The notes below the pieces were generated by a model, which did no database searches, was not told the DNA's origin, and saw nothing but the letters and a program-made list of their open reading frames with translations. Below are positions 43,234 through 50,434 of a DNA stretch of 50,954 nt, piece after piece. The position numbers and the translations under genes were made by a program. The stretch's first letter is position 1; every line of letters begins with the position of its first letter. The DNA comes from Gammaproteobacteria bacterium (lineage in GTDB: Bacteria; Pseudomonadota; Gammaproteobacteria; Pseudomonadales; Halieaceae), in the NCBI GenBank assembly GCA_024686215.1, contig JAIBDN010000012.1, forward strand, positions 1 through 50,954, read 5' to 3'.

Positions 43234-44175
43234 CTAAGAGGCCTCTTGCCTTGCGCTGATATCGGCCACACTTTGCGCATAGTGATTGTCGATATAGTAT
43301 TGCGCGATTTCTCTTCCGGTGGTTACCCACACGTCGCTGTGTCCGGTTATGTACTCCAGTGCTTCTTCGAAGGCGCGCAAGCGATGCGGGCAACTAACCT
43401 GGTAATTGTGCGTGGGAATACACATCACCGTGCCCGAGTCCTCACCCTCCTGGTATAGCCTGTCGAAGTTATCCTTGAGCATCTGTCCGTAGCGCCGGGG
43501 TTCTATCTTGTTCACCACGTAGGCAATAGTGTCGTTCATTTCCAGCGAGTAGGGGACAGAAACAAATGGCTTTGCGCTGCGCAGGTTGATCGGCGTGGGC
43601 TGGTCATCGTGAAACAGATCGCAGGTGTAAAAGCCCGCCTCGTTGCCGGCCAACTCGCTGCCGACTTCGGCAAACAGATCCAGGGTCAGTTCGGAGTGAG
43701 ACAGGGCTGGTGCCAGGTAGCCGGCGCAGTGTTGACCCGTGTGTTTGTGAATCGACTCCATGGAGTCGCGTATCATGTCGCGCTCCTGTTGCTCGGACAT
43801 GCCGTAGGTATAACGGGTGTTATAGATGCCGTGGCTGAAAAATTCCCAATCTCGCGCGGCGCACAGTTCGATGATTTCCGGATGGTGGTCACACAGGGCG
43901 GTGGACAGCGAAATTGAACCGCGTACGCCATAGCGATCCAGAACGTCCATCTGGCGTGTGTGGCCCACGCGATTGCCATAGTCGCGGATACTGTAGCCGG
44001 GAACGGCGGGGTAGGGCTGCGGCCAGGCCTTGCGATGAGCGTTGCCCGGTGGGTCCAGCTCATAGAACTCGATGTTCGGCGCCACCCAAAAGGCAACGCG
44101 GGCGCCATTGGGCCACTCCAGCTTCGGTCGGTCCTCGTAGGGCCAGTAGTCGTAAAAGCCGGGAGCGGATTTCAT
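43234..44175 (-). CDS. PuuE-like polysaccharide-deacetylase-fold amidohydrolase 1
   Basis: A 313-aa cytoplasmic NodB-fold protein, paralogue of the next gene. ATG 44175 overlaps the amidase stop (ATGA); the ATG at 44199 would lengthen the overlap and is less likely. Features: WPNGARVAFWVAPNIEFYE, SIRDYGNRVGHTRQMDVLD, WEFFSHGIYNTRYTYGM, GYLAPALSHSELT and IPTHNYQVSCPHRLRAFEEA. It belongs to the same allantoinase PuuE/cyclic imide hydrolase branch. Tandem divergent copies could act as two subunits of one enzyme or on two ring types. Confidence 0.8.
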   Translation of the reverse strand: MKSAPGFYDYWPYEDRPKLEWPNGARVAFWVAPNIEFYELDPPGNAHRKAWPQPYPAVPGYSIRDYGNRVGHTRQMDVLDRYGVRGSISLSTALCDHHPEIIELCAARDWEFFSHGIYNTRYTYGMSEQQERDMIRDSMESIHKHTGQHCAGYLAPALSHSELTLDLFAEVGSELAGNEAGFYTCDLFHDDQPTPINLRSAKPFVSVPYSLEMNDTIAYVVNKIEPRRYGQMLKDNFDRLYQEGEDSGTVMCIPTHNYQVSCPHRLRAFEEALEYITGHSDVWVTTGREIAQYYIDNHYAQSVADISARQEAS

Positions 44176-44837
44176 GACTGCTGGCTCAGCCAGTCGCACA
44201 CATCCTGTACGTCCAGGACATCGGCGTATTTAAGGGACAGGTCGGTGAGATTGGCGAAATGGTAACTCTCGTGTTTGTCTGCCACACACTCCTCCGGCAC
44301 GATGGTGCGGTAACCGCGAGACAGGCTGTCCACGGCGGTGGCGCGAATACAACCGGAAGTGGAGCCGCCAGTGAGAATAACTGTATCCACCTGATGCCAG
44401 ACCAGCAGCGACTGCAGCTGTGTTTCAAAAAAAGCCGAGGGCATTTTTTTCAGGTAAATCACGTCCTTGACCTCGTCTATCTCCAGGCGCTCGTCAAATT
44501 CACTGCGCGGTGAATCGAATTTGATGTTCTGCAGGGAGTCGGGAGTGTCCGTGCGCGTGCCCCAGATGCCGGCATCTTCAGCGGAGTCCATGTAAGCAAC
44601 GTGGGTCCACACCACTGGCCAGTTCAGCGCACGAAACATTGATGCCAGGGTGTTCACGTACTCCAGTTGCCGCGGGTCGGTCTCGTAGGCAGTGGCAAAC
44701 AAGTCGGTGCGGGTATAGGCCTTCTGCGGGTCGATGTTAACCAGTACGGCTTTCTTGCCAAAGCCAAACCGCTTACGGGCGGGGTTGTTTTTTATCTCCT
44801 GGTAAATCTCCCGGGCGGTTTTACTCGAGGTTTCCAT
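44172..44837 (-). CDS. Isochorismatase-family amidohydrolase (carbamoylsarcosinase/maleamate amidase-like)
   Basis: A 221-aa cysteine hydrolase. The catalytic triad is visible: Asp36 in VNIDPQKAYT, Lys130 in YLKKMPSAF and Cys163 in GGSTSGCIRATAVDSLSRG. The TSGCIRATAVD signature and long N terminus match N-carbamoylsarcosine amidase and NicF-type maleamate amidohydrolases more than nicotinamidases. Its expected reaction is hydrolysis of an amide to acid plus ammonia. As first gene of the minus-strand run, overlapping a ring-opening amidohydrolase gene, it fits the second step of imide breakdown (half-amide to diacid). It diverges from the GST gene. Confidence 0.87.
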   Translation of the reverse strand: METSSKTAREIYQEIKNNPARKRFGFGKKAVLVNIDPQKAYTRTDLFATAYETDPRQLEYVNTLASMFRALNWPVVWTHVAYMDSAEDAGIWGTRTDTPDSLQNIKFDSPRSEFDERLEIDEVKDVIYLKKMPSAFFETQLQSLLVWHQVDTVILTGGSTSGCIRATAVDSLSRGYRTIVPEECVADKHESYHFANLTDLSLKYADVLDVQDVCDWLSQQS

Positions 44838-44866
44838 GCTTGGCTTCCTGCTTCTTTTTGGTTAAA

Positions 44867-44900
44867 AGATATATAAGTATGTCATTATAATATATTGACT
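44867..44900. promoter_or_regulatory. Operator-like AT-rich region in the amidase/GST divergent promoter
   Basis: AGATATATAAGTATG (44867-44881) closely resembles AGATATATAACATG in front of the GntR gene and is followed by TCATTATAATATATTGAC, whose TCATTATA also occurs in the palindrome at 36451-36478. It lies 30 bp upstream of the amidase start and may control the whole minus-strand operon. Confidence 0.4.
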
Positions 44901-44973
44901 GTTGCCCGTTTGCCACTTGTTCGTTTAGCATCACTAATGAATGACGTTGAATATCCCTGGAGAATAATATCCC

Positions 44974-45618
44974 GTGAAGCTGTACAACCTGGATCACTCC
45001 CCGTATGCCACCCGCGTGCGCATGCAAATACACGCCAAAGGCCTGGATGTCGCCATACAGCCACCGCCGGTGCCGTTAGGCTCGGCAGAGTTTGTGGCGC
45101 GCTTTCCGCTGGGCAAAATTCCCGTGCTGGAACTGGATGACGGCAGCCATTTACCCGACTCCTGGGTCATTATGGAATACCTGGAAGATGTCACGCCGGC
45201 AACGTCCCTGTGCCCCGAGGGTGCGACAGCCATGGCTCAAATGCAGCTGCTGGCACGCTATGCAGACACTTACCTGGGCCCCTCCGCGCTGTTTCCGCTG
45301 TTCTCCCTGATTACTTCAGGGGCCGGGACTGAGGGTGCCGAAGCGCAAATGGCGGCCCTGGATGAAGAGTTGGCGCGGCTGGAGCGTCTTTTAGCGTATC
45401 TGCCGGATTTCGAGCAGCGCGCGTTGCATCTTGGCGATATAGCCCTGGCACCGCATCTGGAGTATGTGCTGTTGCTGGCGCCGATGTTCGGCATACAGCA
45501 GCCCTTGCAGAACTATGCCCGGGTTGCGGCCTGGCAAGACTGGGTGCGCAGTGATGAGGGTGTGGCCCGCGGGGCCGCAGAGATGCTTACGGCGGTTAAG
45601 GCCTTTTTTGGGGGATGA
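44974..45618 (+). CDS. Glutathione S-transferase family protein
   Basis: A 214-aa cytosolic GST. The start is GTG 44974, with GGAGA about 12 bases upstream. The N-terminal thioredoxin-like domain has YNLDHSPYATRVRMQI and GKIPVLELDDGSHLPDSWVI (cis-Pro and the Glu/Asp-Ser glutathione site); the C-terminal domain is helical (about 90-214). Zeta-type members isomerise cis double bonds in maleyl compounds, which would fit a pathway with substituted maleates, but class cannot be fixed from this sequence. It is convergent with the Crp/Fnr gene (3 bp gap). Confidence 0.85.
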   Translation: MKLYNLDHSPYATRVRMQIHAKGLDVAIQPPPVPLGSAEFVARFPLGKIPVLELDDGSHLPDSWVIMEYLEDVTPATSLCPEGATAMAQMQLLARYADTYLGPSALFPLFSLITSGAGTEGAEAQMAALDEELARLERLLAYLPDFEQRALHLGDIALAPHLEYVLLLAPMFGIQQPLQNYARVAAWQDWVRSDEGVARGAAEMLTAVKAFFGG

Positions 45619-45621
45619 GCG

Positions 45622-46299
45622 CTAATCCGCCAGTGCCAGATCTTCCACAATGGTCTTGTCGAGAATTTCCACGGTGTGCGCTGAATAAATGTCGATGACC
45701 TTCTCGCGTTTCAATTTGCCAAAGGCGCGACTGACCGTTTCTATGGTGAGTCCCAGGTAATCGGCAATATCCTGGCGCGTCATGACCAGTTCTATCAAGT
45801 GGCGGCGTTGGGGTGACTGCCGGTCTGACAGTTGTTTCAGTAAAAAGCACAGCCGCTCATGGGCCTTTTTCTGCCCCAGTGCAAATACCTGGTCCAGGGT
45901 GTGGGCGAGGATATTGCCGCCAATGCGCCGTACGTTTTCCTTGAGCTGCGGTATTTCATCCTGCAGCACGATAAACGGCTTGATTGGTAGCTCGCGTATT
46001 TTTGCCGGAGTCAGTGCCGAAACTGTGAATTCGTAGTGCTCGTTATGCGTTATGCCGATGAAGTTGCCGGGCTGCATAAAGGCCATCACCTGCCGTCTTC
46101 CGGTCGAAGATGAACGCTCCATCATCAGCGTGCCTTCCTCCAGCATGTAAACTGAGCGTCCGGGAGTGTGCTGGTGAAACAAATACTCGCCGGTTTCCAG
46201 TGTTTTGTAGGAAACCAGTGCATCCAGTGCCGCTATTTCCTCCCTTGACAGGCCAGAGTAGATAGTCAGCAACGCTTGTGTATTTTGCCTTGGGCTCAA
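45622..46299 (-). CDS. Crp/Fnr-family transcriptional regulator
   Basis: A 225-aa regulator. A cyclic-nucleotide-binding-type beta barrel (about 20-125: GEYLFHQHTPGRSVYMLEEG), a dimer helix, and a C-terminal winged helix (TRQDIADYLGLTIETVSRAFGKL written here in parts: RQDIADYLGLT, IETVSRAFGKL). The recognition helix has the E-x-x-S-R pattern of FNR, which reads TTGAT half-sites. The N-terminal Cys cluster of FNR is missing, so it would not sense oxygen by that iron-sulfur centre; it is closer to FixK/DNR-type proteins. An FNR-type box lies 2.2 kb away before Rieske gene 2. Confidence 0.88.
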   Translation of the reverse strand: MSPRQNTQALLTIYSGLSREEIAALDALVSYKTLETGEYLFHQHTPGRSVYMLEEGTLMMERSSSTGRRQVMAFMQPGNFIGITHNEHYEFTVSALTPAKIRELPIKPFIVLQDEIPQLKENVRRIGGNILAHTLDQVFALGQKKAHERLCFLLKQLSDRQSPQRRHLIELVMTRQDIADYLGLTIETVSRAFGKLKREKVIDIYSAHTVEILDKTIVEDLALAD

Positions 46300-46342
46300 A
46301 GGGTGGTCTCGCCTGAGGGTGCACCCGTATGGTAGTCAGTTC

Positions 46343-46362
46343 GGGGCTGGCTGGCCAGCCCC
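46343..46362. terminator. Hairpin between the 323-aa gene and the Crp/Fnr gene
   Basis: A perfect 8-bp stem GGGGCTGG / CCAGCCCC with loop CTGG lies 11 bp beyond the stop of the 323-aa gene (minus strand). It has no T run, so it may be a weak terminator or an RNA processing/attenuation element upstream of the Crp/Fnr start at 46299. Confidence 0.4.
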
Positions 46363-46373
46363 TGATATAGCCC

Positions 46374-47345
46374 TTATTCCACGTAACTGGCGGCCAGTAC
46401 GTTCTCGCCGGGTTCGAAGCGCAGTACACCGAAGGTGGTGTATTGCTCTTTCTGCGACTCCAGGAACTGCCAGGCGCAGACCATGGTGTAATCCTCATCG
46501 ACCACGGTTTCACGTGACCACAGTTTAAAGGCTTCGCCGAATACGTGACGGACACTGTACAGGTAGCGTCCGTAGGACTTACCGTTGCCGTACATGTCGG
46601 GGCCGTGAAACTGGTGACTGCCGCCATTGCGTGTACGCATGGCGGTCCACTTGCGGTTGATGACGCCCTCTATTTCGATGGTCTGGCGGGAGTGCAGGAG
46701 GTTGATAGGCGTGTGCGTGATGGTCACCTTGTTATGGCCAACCAATTCCTGCTGATCGTTATACACTTCGAACTCGCCGCTAAATACACCGGCGTTCTTA
46801 ACCGGGTAGTTGAACGGCTTCTTGCCTTCGATTTTTTCTTTTTCAATAAAGTCAGTAACCATTTTCTGGGTGTCCGGATTACTGTCGTGATCCTGGGTCA
46901 CCACATACAGGCCGTTGAATACACCGACCAGCGTGTCGGCTTCAAACAGCTGGGAGGAATAAACCTGCAGGCCCAGTTCGGGCACTACATGGTTGACGGT
47001 GCGCAGATCGACGTTCCAGCCCGGCGAGTAATAGCGCGAATCTACCAGCAAGCCATAGGGGCGCCCAGAGCCGACGAAATCGGGTCCGGTGTAGATGCGA
47101 TTCTGGTCCGAGTCGATAACGCCGAATTCCATGCGCGAGCCAATTTCGAAACGATCCATCAGTGGGCCGGTGGCATCGAATTTGGTATCCATCCAGTAAG
47201 TAGTGCGCCCGTCCTTGAACTCGCTGGCGCGGCTGACCTTGTTGGTGCCCACGTGGGTGCCGTCATGTTCAAACAAAGAGGGGCAGCCATGCCACTCGCC
47301 GTCTATCGCTTTTTGCCAGTTACTGGGTTGCTGGTCATCGGACAT
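46374..47345 (-). CDS. Hypothetical protein, probable lipocalin-like double barrel (323 aa)
   Basis: I cannot name the family with confidence. ATG 47345 follows ATAAGGATTTATCC. It is a 323-aa soluble protein without signal peptide, rich in beta strands, Gly, Tyr and Trp: GEWHGCPSLFEHDGTHVG, RTTYWMDTKFDATGPLMD, GRPYGLLVDSRYYSPG, then a second similar part with GVFSGEFEVYNDQQELVGHN, NRKWTAMRTRNGGSHQFHG and DYTMVCAWQFLES. The two-part pattern recalls DUF3598/calycin-type barrels that bind hydrophobic or tetrapyrrole ligands in other organisms. It lies between the Crp/Fnr gene and the chlorophyllase-like gene, all on the minus strand. Confidence 0.6.
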   Translation of the reverse strand: MSDDQQPSNWQKAIDGEWHGCPSLFEHDGTHVGTNKVSRASEFKDGRTTYWMDTKFDATGPLMDRFEIGSRMEFGVIDSDQNRIYTGPDFVGSGRPYGLLVDSRYYSPGWNVDLRTVNHVVPELGLQVYSSQLFEADTLVGVFNGLYVVTQDHDSNPDTQKMVTDFIEKEKIEGKKPFNYPVKNAGVFSGEFEVYNDQQELVGHNKVTITHTPINLLHSRQTIEIEGVINRKWTAMRTRNGGSHQFHGPDMYGNGKSYGRYLYSVRHVFGEAFKLWSRETVVDEDYTMVCAWQFLESQKEQYTTFGVLRFEPGENVLAASYVE

Positions 47346-47446
47346 GGATAAATCCTTATCTATTGTTCTCTGGTGTGGGAGCAAAGGGGTAATGGTGTAC
47401 TTATACCCTGTTGCGGTCTTTGCTTTTTGTCAAATACCGACGTCGC

Positions 47447-48430
47447 CTAGCGGCACTCCCCGCGGGTAATCAGGGGGTGGCCTTGCACTATGCTGGCCTG
47501 CAGTTGCGCGCGGGCGCTGGCATCTTCGCGGGTAACCGCGAGGCAAAACTGACAGATCAAAGAGGACAGTAGTTCCCGCAGGGAGTCATCCGCCTGGGTG
47601 GTGGCCATATCGATAAAAGGCCGACCGGTGCTGTGGTCAGCAGGATAAGCCAGTGAGAAGTGGTTGGCGCCTTCAATAATCGCCAGGTAGCTGTCACCGC
47701 GCTCACTTTGTAGTGCCTGGTCAAAGGTCTGTTCCACGCGCAGGGTCGCCGATGCCGATGGATCGCCGTAGCGACCGCCGCTATGGGCAATGCAGCCATC
47801 GCGGGTGCCACCCATGATCAACAGGGGCAGCTGTGACGGCAATGTAAACATCGCATCCTCCGCATAACCCAGTGCGGTGGCGGCGCCTGCGTGCGCGCCG
47901 TAGCTGAAGGCCGCGCAGACCCCGGGAAACCAATCGGCATTGGCATTCAGTAGTGCCACCGTGCCGCCTGCCGAGTGACCGCCCAGTACCACGCGTTGCA
48001 GGTCCAGCATGCCGGCGAGTACGCCTTCGTTGTTCAGCGCCTGCAGATCTTCCAGGATGGGCGCAACGGCAGTGGCCGAGGCATGTTTGCCGTAGTGTTC
48101 AGGGGTCAGTGCGGTGATGGACAACCCGGGCGTGAGGCTGATATAGCCGGGCATTTCTTCCGCCACCAGGGTGTAGGTAACAGTGACGATACCCTGTTCT
48201 GCCAATGCAGAGGCCAGCCAGGTGTAGGCTTCCGGGCCAACATTGATGCCCGGCATCATAATGACCACCGGGAAGGGTGCCAGTGCCGCGTTGGCCGGTA
48301 CCACACCGCTATTACGCTCTTCGGCACTGTCGCCGTAATGCGCCGGGTAAAACACTTTCAAGCTGGCCCGGTCGTAGGGGACGGCGCACTCGGGTATGGC
48401 AATGGCCCGGTAAATAGCCCTTACATCCAT
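47447..48430 (-). CDS. Chlorophyllase/dienelactone-hydrolase-like alpha/beta hydrolase
   Basis: A 327-aa hydrolase without signal peptide. ATG 48430 follows CAGGTGAAATAAT. Features: FPVVIMMPGINVGPEAYTWL (oxyanion loop), SALAEQGIVTVTYTLV, the nucleophile elbow VVLGGHSAGGTVALL, PLLIMGGTRDG (acid residue region) and IIEGANHFSLAY (catalytic His). Order and spacing resemble chlorophyllase and its bacterial relatives: elbow GHSxGG preceded by a strand 'FPVV...HG' and ASA...GI. It is divergent from Rieske gene 2 over 151 bp. The substrate is unknown; an ester such as a phytyl or methyl ester of a chlorophyll derivative would fit the hypothesis. Confidence 0.75.
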   Translation of the reverse strand: MDVRAIYRAIAIPECAVPYDRASLKVFYPAHYGDSAEERNSGVVPANAALAPFPVVIMMPGINVGPEAYTWLASALAEQGIVTVTYTLVAEEMPGYISLTPGLSITALTPEHYGKHASATAVAPILEDLQALNNEGVLAGMLDLQRVVLGGHSAGGTVALLNANADWFPGVCAAFSYGAHAGAATALGYAEDAMFTLPSQLPLLIMGGTRDGCIAHSGGRYGDPSASATLRVEQTFDQALQSERGDSYLAIIEGANHFSLAYPADHSTGRPFIDMATTQADDSLRELLSSLICQFCLAVTREDASARAQLQASIVQGHPLITRGECR

Positions 48431-48497
48431 ATTATTTCACCTGTTATTCATGGTTTTTGTACTGAGCGCTATCCTGCCATTACTATCCCGAAAAAAA

Positions 48498-48511
48498 TTG
48501 ATAAATATCAC
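48498..48511. promoter_or_regulatory. FNR-type box upstream of Rieske oxygenase 2
   Basis: TTGATAAATATCAC matches the FNR consensus TTGAT-N4-ATCAA at nine of ten fixed positions. It lies in the divergent region between the chlorophyllase-like gene and Rieske gene 2, 71 bp before the GTG start. The nearby Crp/Fnr-type protein has the recognition helix expected for such a site. Confidence 0.45.
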
Positions 48512-48581
48512 GTTGGTGACTGACGGAAGCGCGAATAATACAGCCGCATAATAGTAGTGCATTACCAGAGAGGATAGCGCG

Positions 48582-49754
48582 GTGTTAATCAATTTGTGGT
48601 ATGTCGCCGAATGGGCAGACAAAGTCGGCAAGGACCCTGTCAGGGTTAAAATGCTGGGTCAGCAATTTGTGTTGTTCCGCGACGAGGCGGGTAAACCTCA
48701 TTGCCTGGCGGACACCTGTCTGCACCGCGGTGGCTCCCTGAGTCAGGGCTGGGTCACTGATGGCAATGTCACCTGCCCGTATCACGGCTGGCAATATAAC
48801 GGCGATGGACAGTGTGTGGTCATTCCCTCGGAAGTCGATGAGGGCAACAAGATTCCTGACAAGGCCCGCGTAGACAGTTACCCCACGGAAGAACGCTACG
48901 GTATGATCTGGGTGTTTATGGGCGACTTACCTGAAGCAGAACGCTATCCCATTCCACCGTTTCCCGAATACGGCGATCCCGAGTGGCGCGCGGTAAACGC
49001 AGACTGGACCTGGCAGGCGGATGCGGGACGCGTGTTGGAAAACGGCATCGACATTGCTCATGCGTCCTTCGTGCACCCCATGTTCGGACACAACAGTACC
49101 GCACGACGCAACAAGATTATAAAGCTGGATCGTCACGACGGCTGGGCAACCTCTACCAATGAAATGTACCCACCCCAGCTCAAGGGCGGTCTGCGCCGCT
49201 TCATTCGCAAGGATAAAACCAAGACCTATGTGCACCCCACATTTTATATGTCGGGCAACACCATACGTATGCACATCGAAGCCAACCCGAAAATGCACAT
49301 CATCATGTTTGATGCCAACACGCCGGTAGATGAGCACACCACAAAAACCTTTGCCATACAGGTGCGCAACTTTTTCCGTCTCAGCCTGTTCGACAAGGGC
49401 TCGTTAAAACGACTGGAAAAAGTATTACAGGAAGATACGGCGATCGTAGAGCAAACACGTCCGTTCTACCTGGCGGAAAATCTGGATCACGAGGTCTCGG
49501 TGAAGTCCGATCGCTTCATGGGCGCTTATCGCAAGATGCGGCGCGACCTGATCGAGCAGCGTGGTTGGCAAATCGATTCGGACGAGGTGGACAAGTATCG
49601 CGGCAAGAAACTGTTTTCTATTCCTTCGCCGGCCCGGCACGCTGCGCTGGCCGAAGGTGTGGAGCCGTTGCTGCCAGAGATTCCTCTCAAACCAGTTCTC
49701 AGGTCTCAGTCGACTGCTGTTGACGAGCCGGCTTTCGTGCCTGATTCTGCTTGA
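48582..49754 (+). CDS. Rieske oxygenase 2 (pheophorbide a oxygenase/TIC55/VanA-type)
   Basis: A 390-aa terminal oxygenase, clear paralogue of the one at 17498 over its whole length (both begin with NLWYVAEW). The start is GTG 48582 after AGAGAGGA. The Rieske ligands are Cys46, His48, Cys65 and His68; the mononuclear iron ligands are Asp157, His160 and His165 (NGIDIAHASFVHP). The stretch YPTEERYGMIWVFMGDLP and PIPPFPEYGD is nearly identical in the two, whereas the substrate-pocket half differs more, so the two enzymes may act on related but different substrates. No reductase gene is adjacent. The gene ends 11 bp before a hairpin that begins the 49.8-50.4 kb repeat element. Confidence 0.87.
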   Translation: MLINLWYVAEWADKVGKDPVRVKMLGQQFVLFRDEAGKPHCLADTCLHRGGSLSQGWVTDGNVTCPYHGWQYNGDGQCVVIPSEVDEGNKIPDKARVDSYPTEERYGMIWVFMGDLPEAERYPIPPFPEYGDPEWRAVNADWTWQADAGRVLENGIDIAHASFVHPMFGHNSTARRNKIIKLDRHDGWATSTNEMYPPQLKGGLRRFIRKDKTKTYVHPTFYMSGNTIRMHIEANPKMHIIMFDANTPVDEHTTKTFAIQVRNFFRLSLFDKGSLKRLEKVLQEDTAIVEQTRPFYLAENLDHEVSVKSDRFMGAYRKMRRDLIEQRGWQIDSDEVDKYRGKKLFSIPSPARHAALAEGVEPLLPEIPLKPVLRSQSTAVDEPAFVPDSA

Positions 49755-49764
49755 TATTGTTGTG

Positions 49765-49781
49765 GCGGCCCTGTGGGCCGC
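49765..49781 (+). terminator. Hairpin after Rieske gene 2 (outer end of the repeat element)
   Basis: GCGGCCC (49765-49771), loop TGT, GGGCCGC (49775-49781). It lies 11 bp after the Rieske stop. No T run follows, so terminator activity is only likely, not certain. Confidence 0.45.
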
Positions 49782-50398
49782 TGCGTTGCTTTGCGCTGGG
49801 GATATTCTATTGCTACATTCCGGGCGCTTGCGGTGCGTTTACCTTGACGCTTCTTTATGTGCCGCCCACCGGTATCCGTTGGATTAGCTTGTAGTTGTTC
49901 GCATTGTGTATGAGTGGAAATTTCTATCGCCGCGGTCTATTTCCTAAACTCCTCTGCCACTAAGCTAAACTTCTTTCGCACCGACGCCCTCCAAGTCCGC
50001 AATAAAACATCCCCAGCACAAACCAACGCGATCGCATGTTCAAGTTTTCGTGCCTTGCCTTGCAATGGAATGCTTCGCAGCCTCGGTCTATATGCTGTTT
50101 TGGGCGACTGGATGGTGTCTGGGAGGTGCCCCGATAGCGCCGGGTATGATTCGCGTTGGCAGGTGTGGGGATAAGTCTTTTGCGGACTTGAAGGGCGTCG
50201 GTGCGCAAATGCACTACCTTAGAGGCGCGTTACCTGCAGCGAGAGACCGCGGCGATATCGTCTCCCACTGTAAAACATCAATTTCATGAGCCGGCGAGTT
50301 AACGGAAAGAGGCGGGGCGCCCGCAAGAAGAATCCAAGGTAACGCGCCGCAAGCGCCCGTAATGCAGCAAAAGACTTACCCCCACGCCTGCCAACGCA

Positions 50399-50415
50399 GC
50401 GGCCCAAAGGGCCGC
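50399..50415 (-). terminator. Hairpin after the RCCR-like gene (other outer end of the repeat element)
   Basis: GCGGCCC (50399-50405), loop AAA, GGGCCGC (50409-50415), 20 bp beyond the stop of the minus-strand RCCR-like gene. It is the mirror copy of the hairpin at 49765 and has no clear T run. Confidence 0.45.
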
Positions 50416-50434
50416 CAACCAGCAGAGAAAAGAA

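Larger units (their letters stand above)
49765..50415. repeat. Nested palindromic repeat element (four related copies, alternating orientation)
   Basis: This is the content of the 680-bp gap 49755-50434. The outer arms 49765-49870 and 50312-50415 are inverted copies: both have a GCGGCCC-loop-GGGCCGC hairpin, then GCGTTG, a GGGG core and GGGCGCTTGCGG(T/C)GCGTT. The inner arms 49977-50031 and 50153-50205 are also inverted copies sharing GGACTTG(G/A)AGGGCGTCGGTGCG. All four share a GCGTTGG...GGGGATA...TTTTGC-like core, oriented + - + -. The two end hairpins fall right after the stops of the convergent Rieske 2 and RCCR-like genes and could act as terminators. No transposase is present. Open frames here are by-products of the repeat. 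Confidence 0.75.

Noticed and set aside
42305..44175. Polysaccharide (chitin or peptidoglycan) deacetylases
   Set aside because: No signal peptide, and the RDYGNRVG and HGW/HPW motifs and the amidase neighbour fit the PuuE/cyclic imide hydrolase branch instead.
49977..50205. GCGTTGG/CCAACGC ends as integron attC sites
   Set aside because: The core triplets look similar, but no integrase, no cassette-sized ORF array and no consistent attC architecture are present; a REP/MITE-like origin explains the nested symmetry better.
49960..50289. Overlapping open frames on both strands in the 49.8-50.4 kb gap
   Set aside because: They coincide with the arms of the palindromic repeat, their predicted peptides are repeat-derived and resemble each other across strands, and none has a convincing ribosome site.
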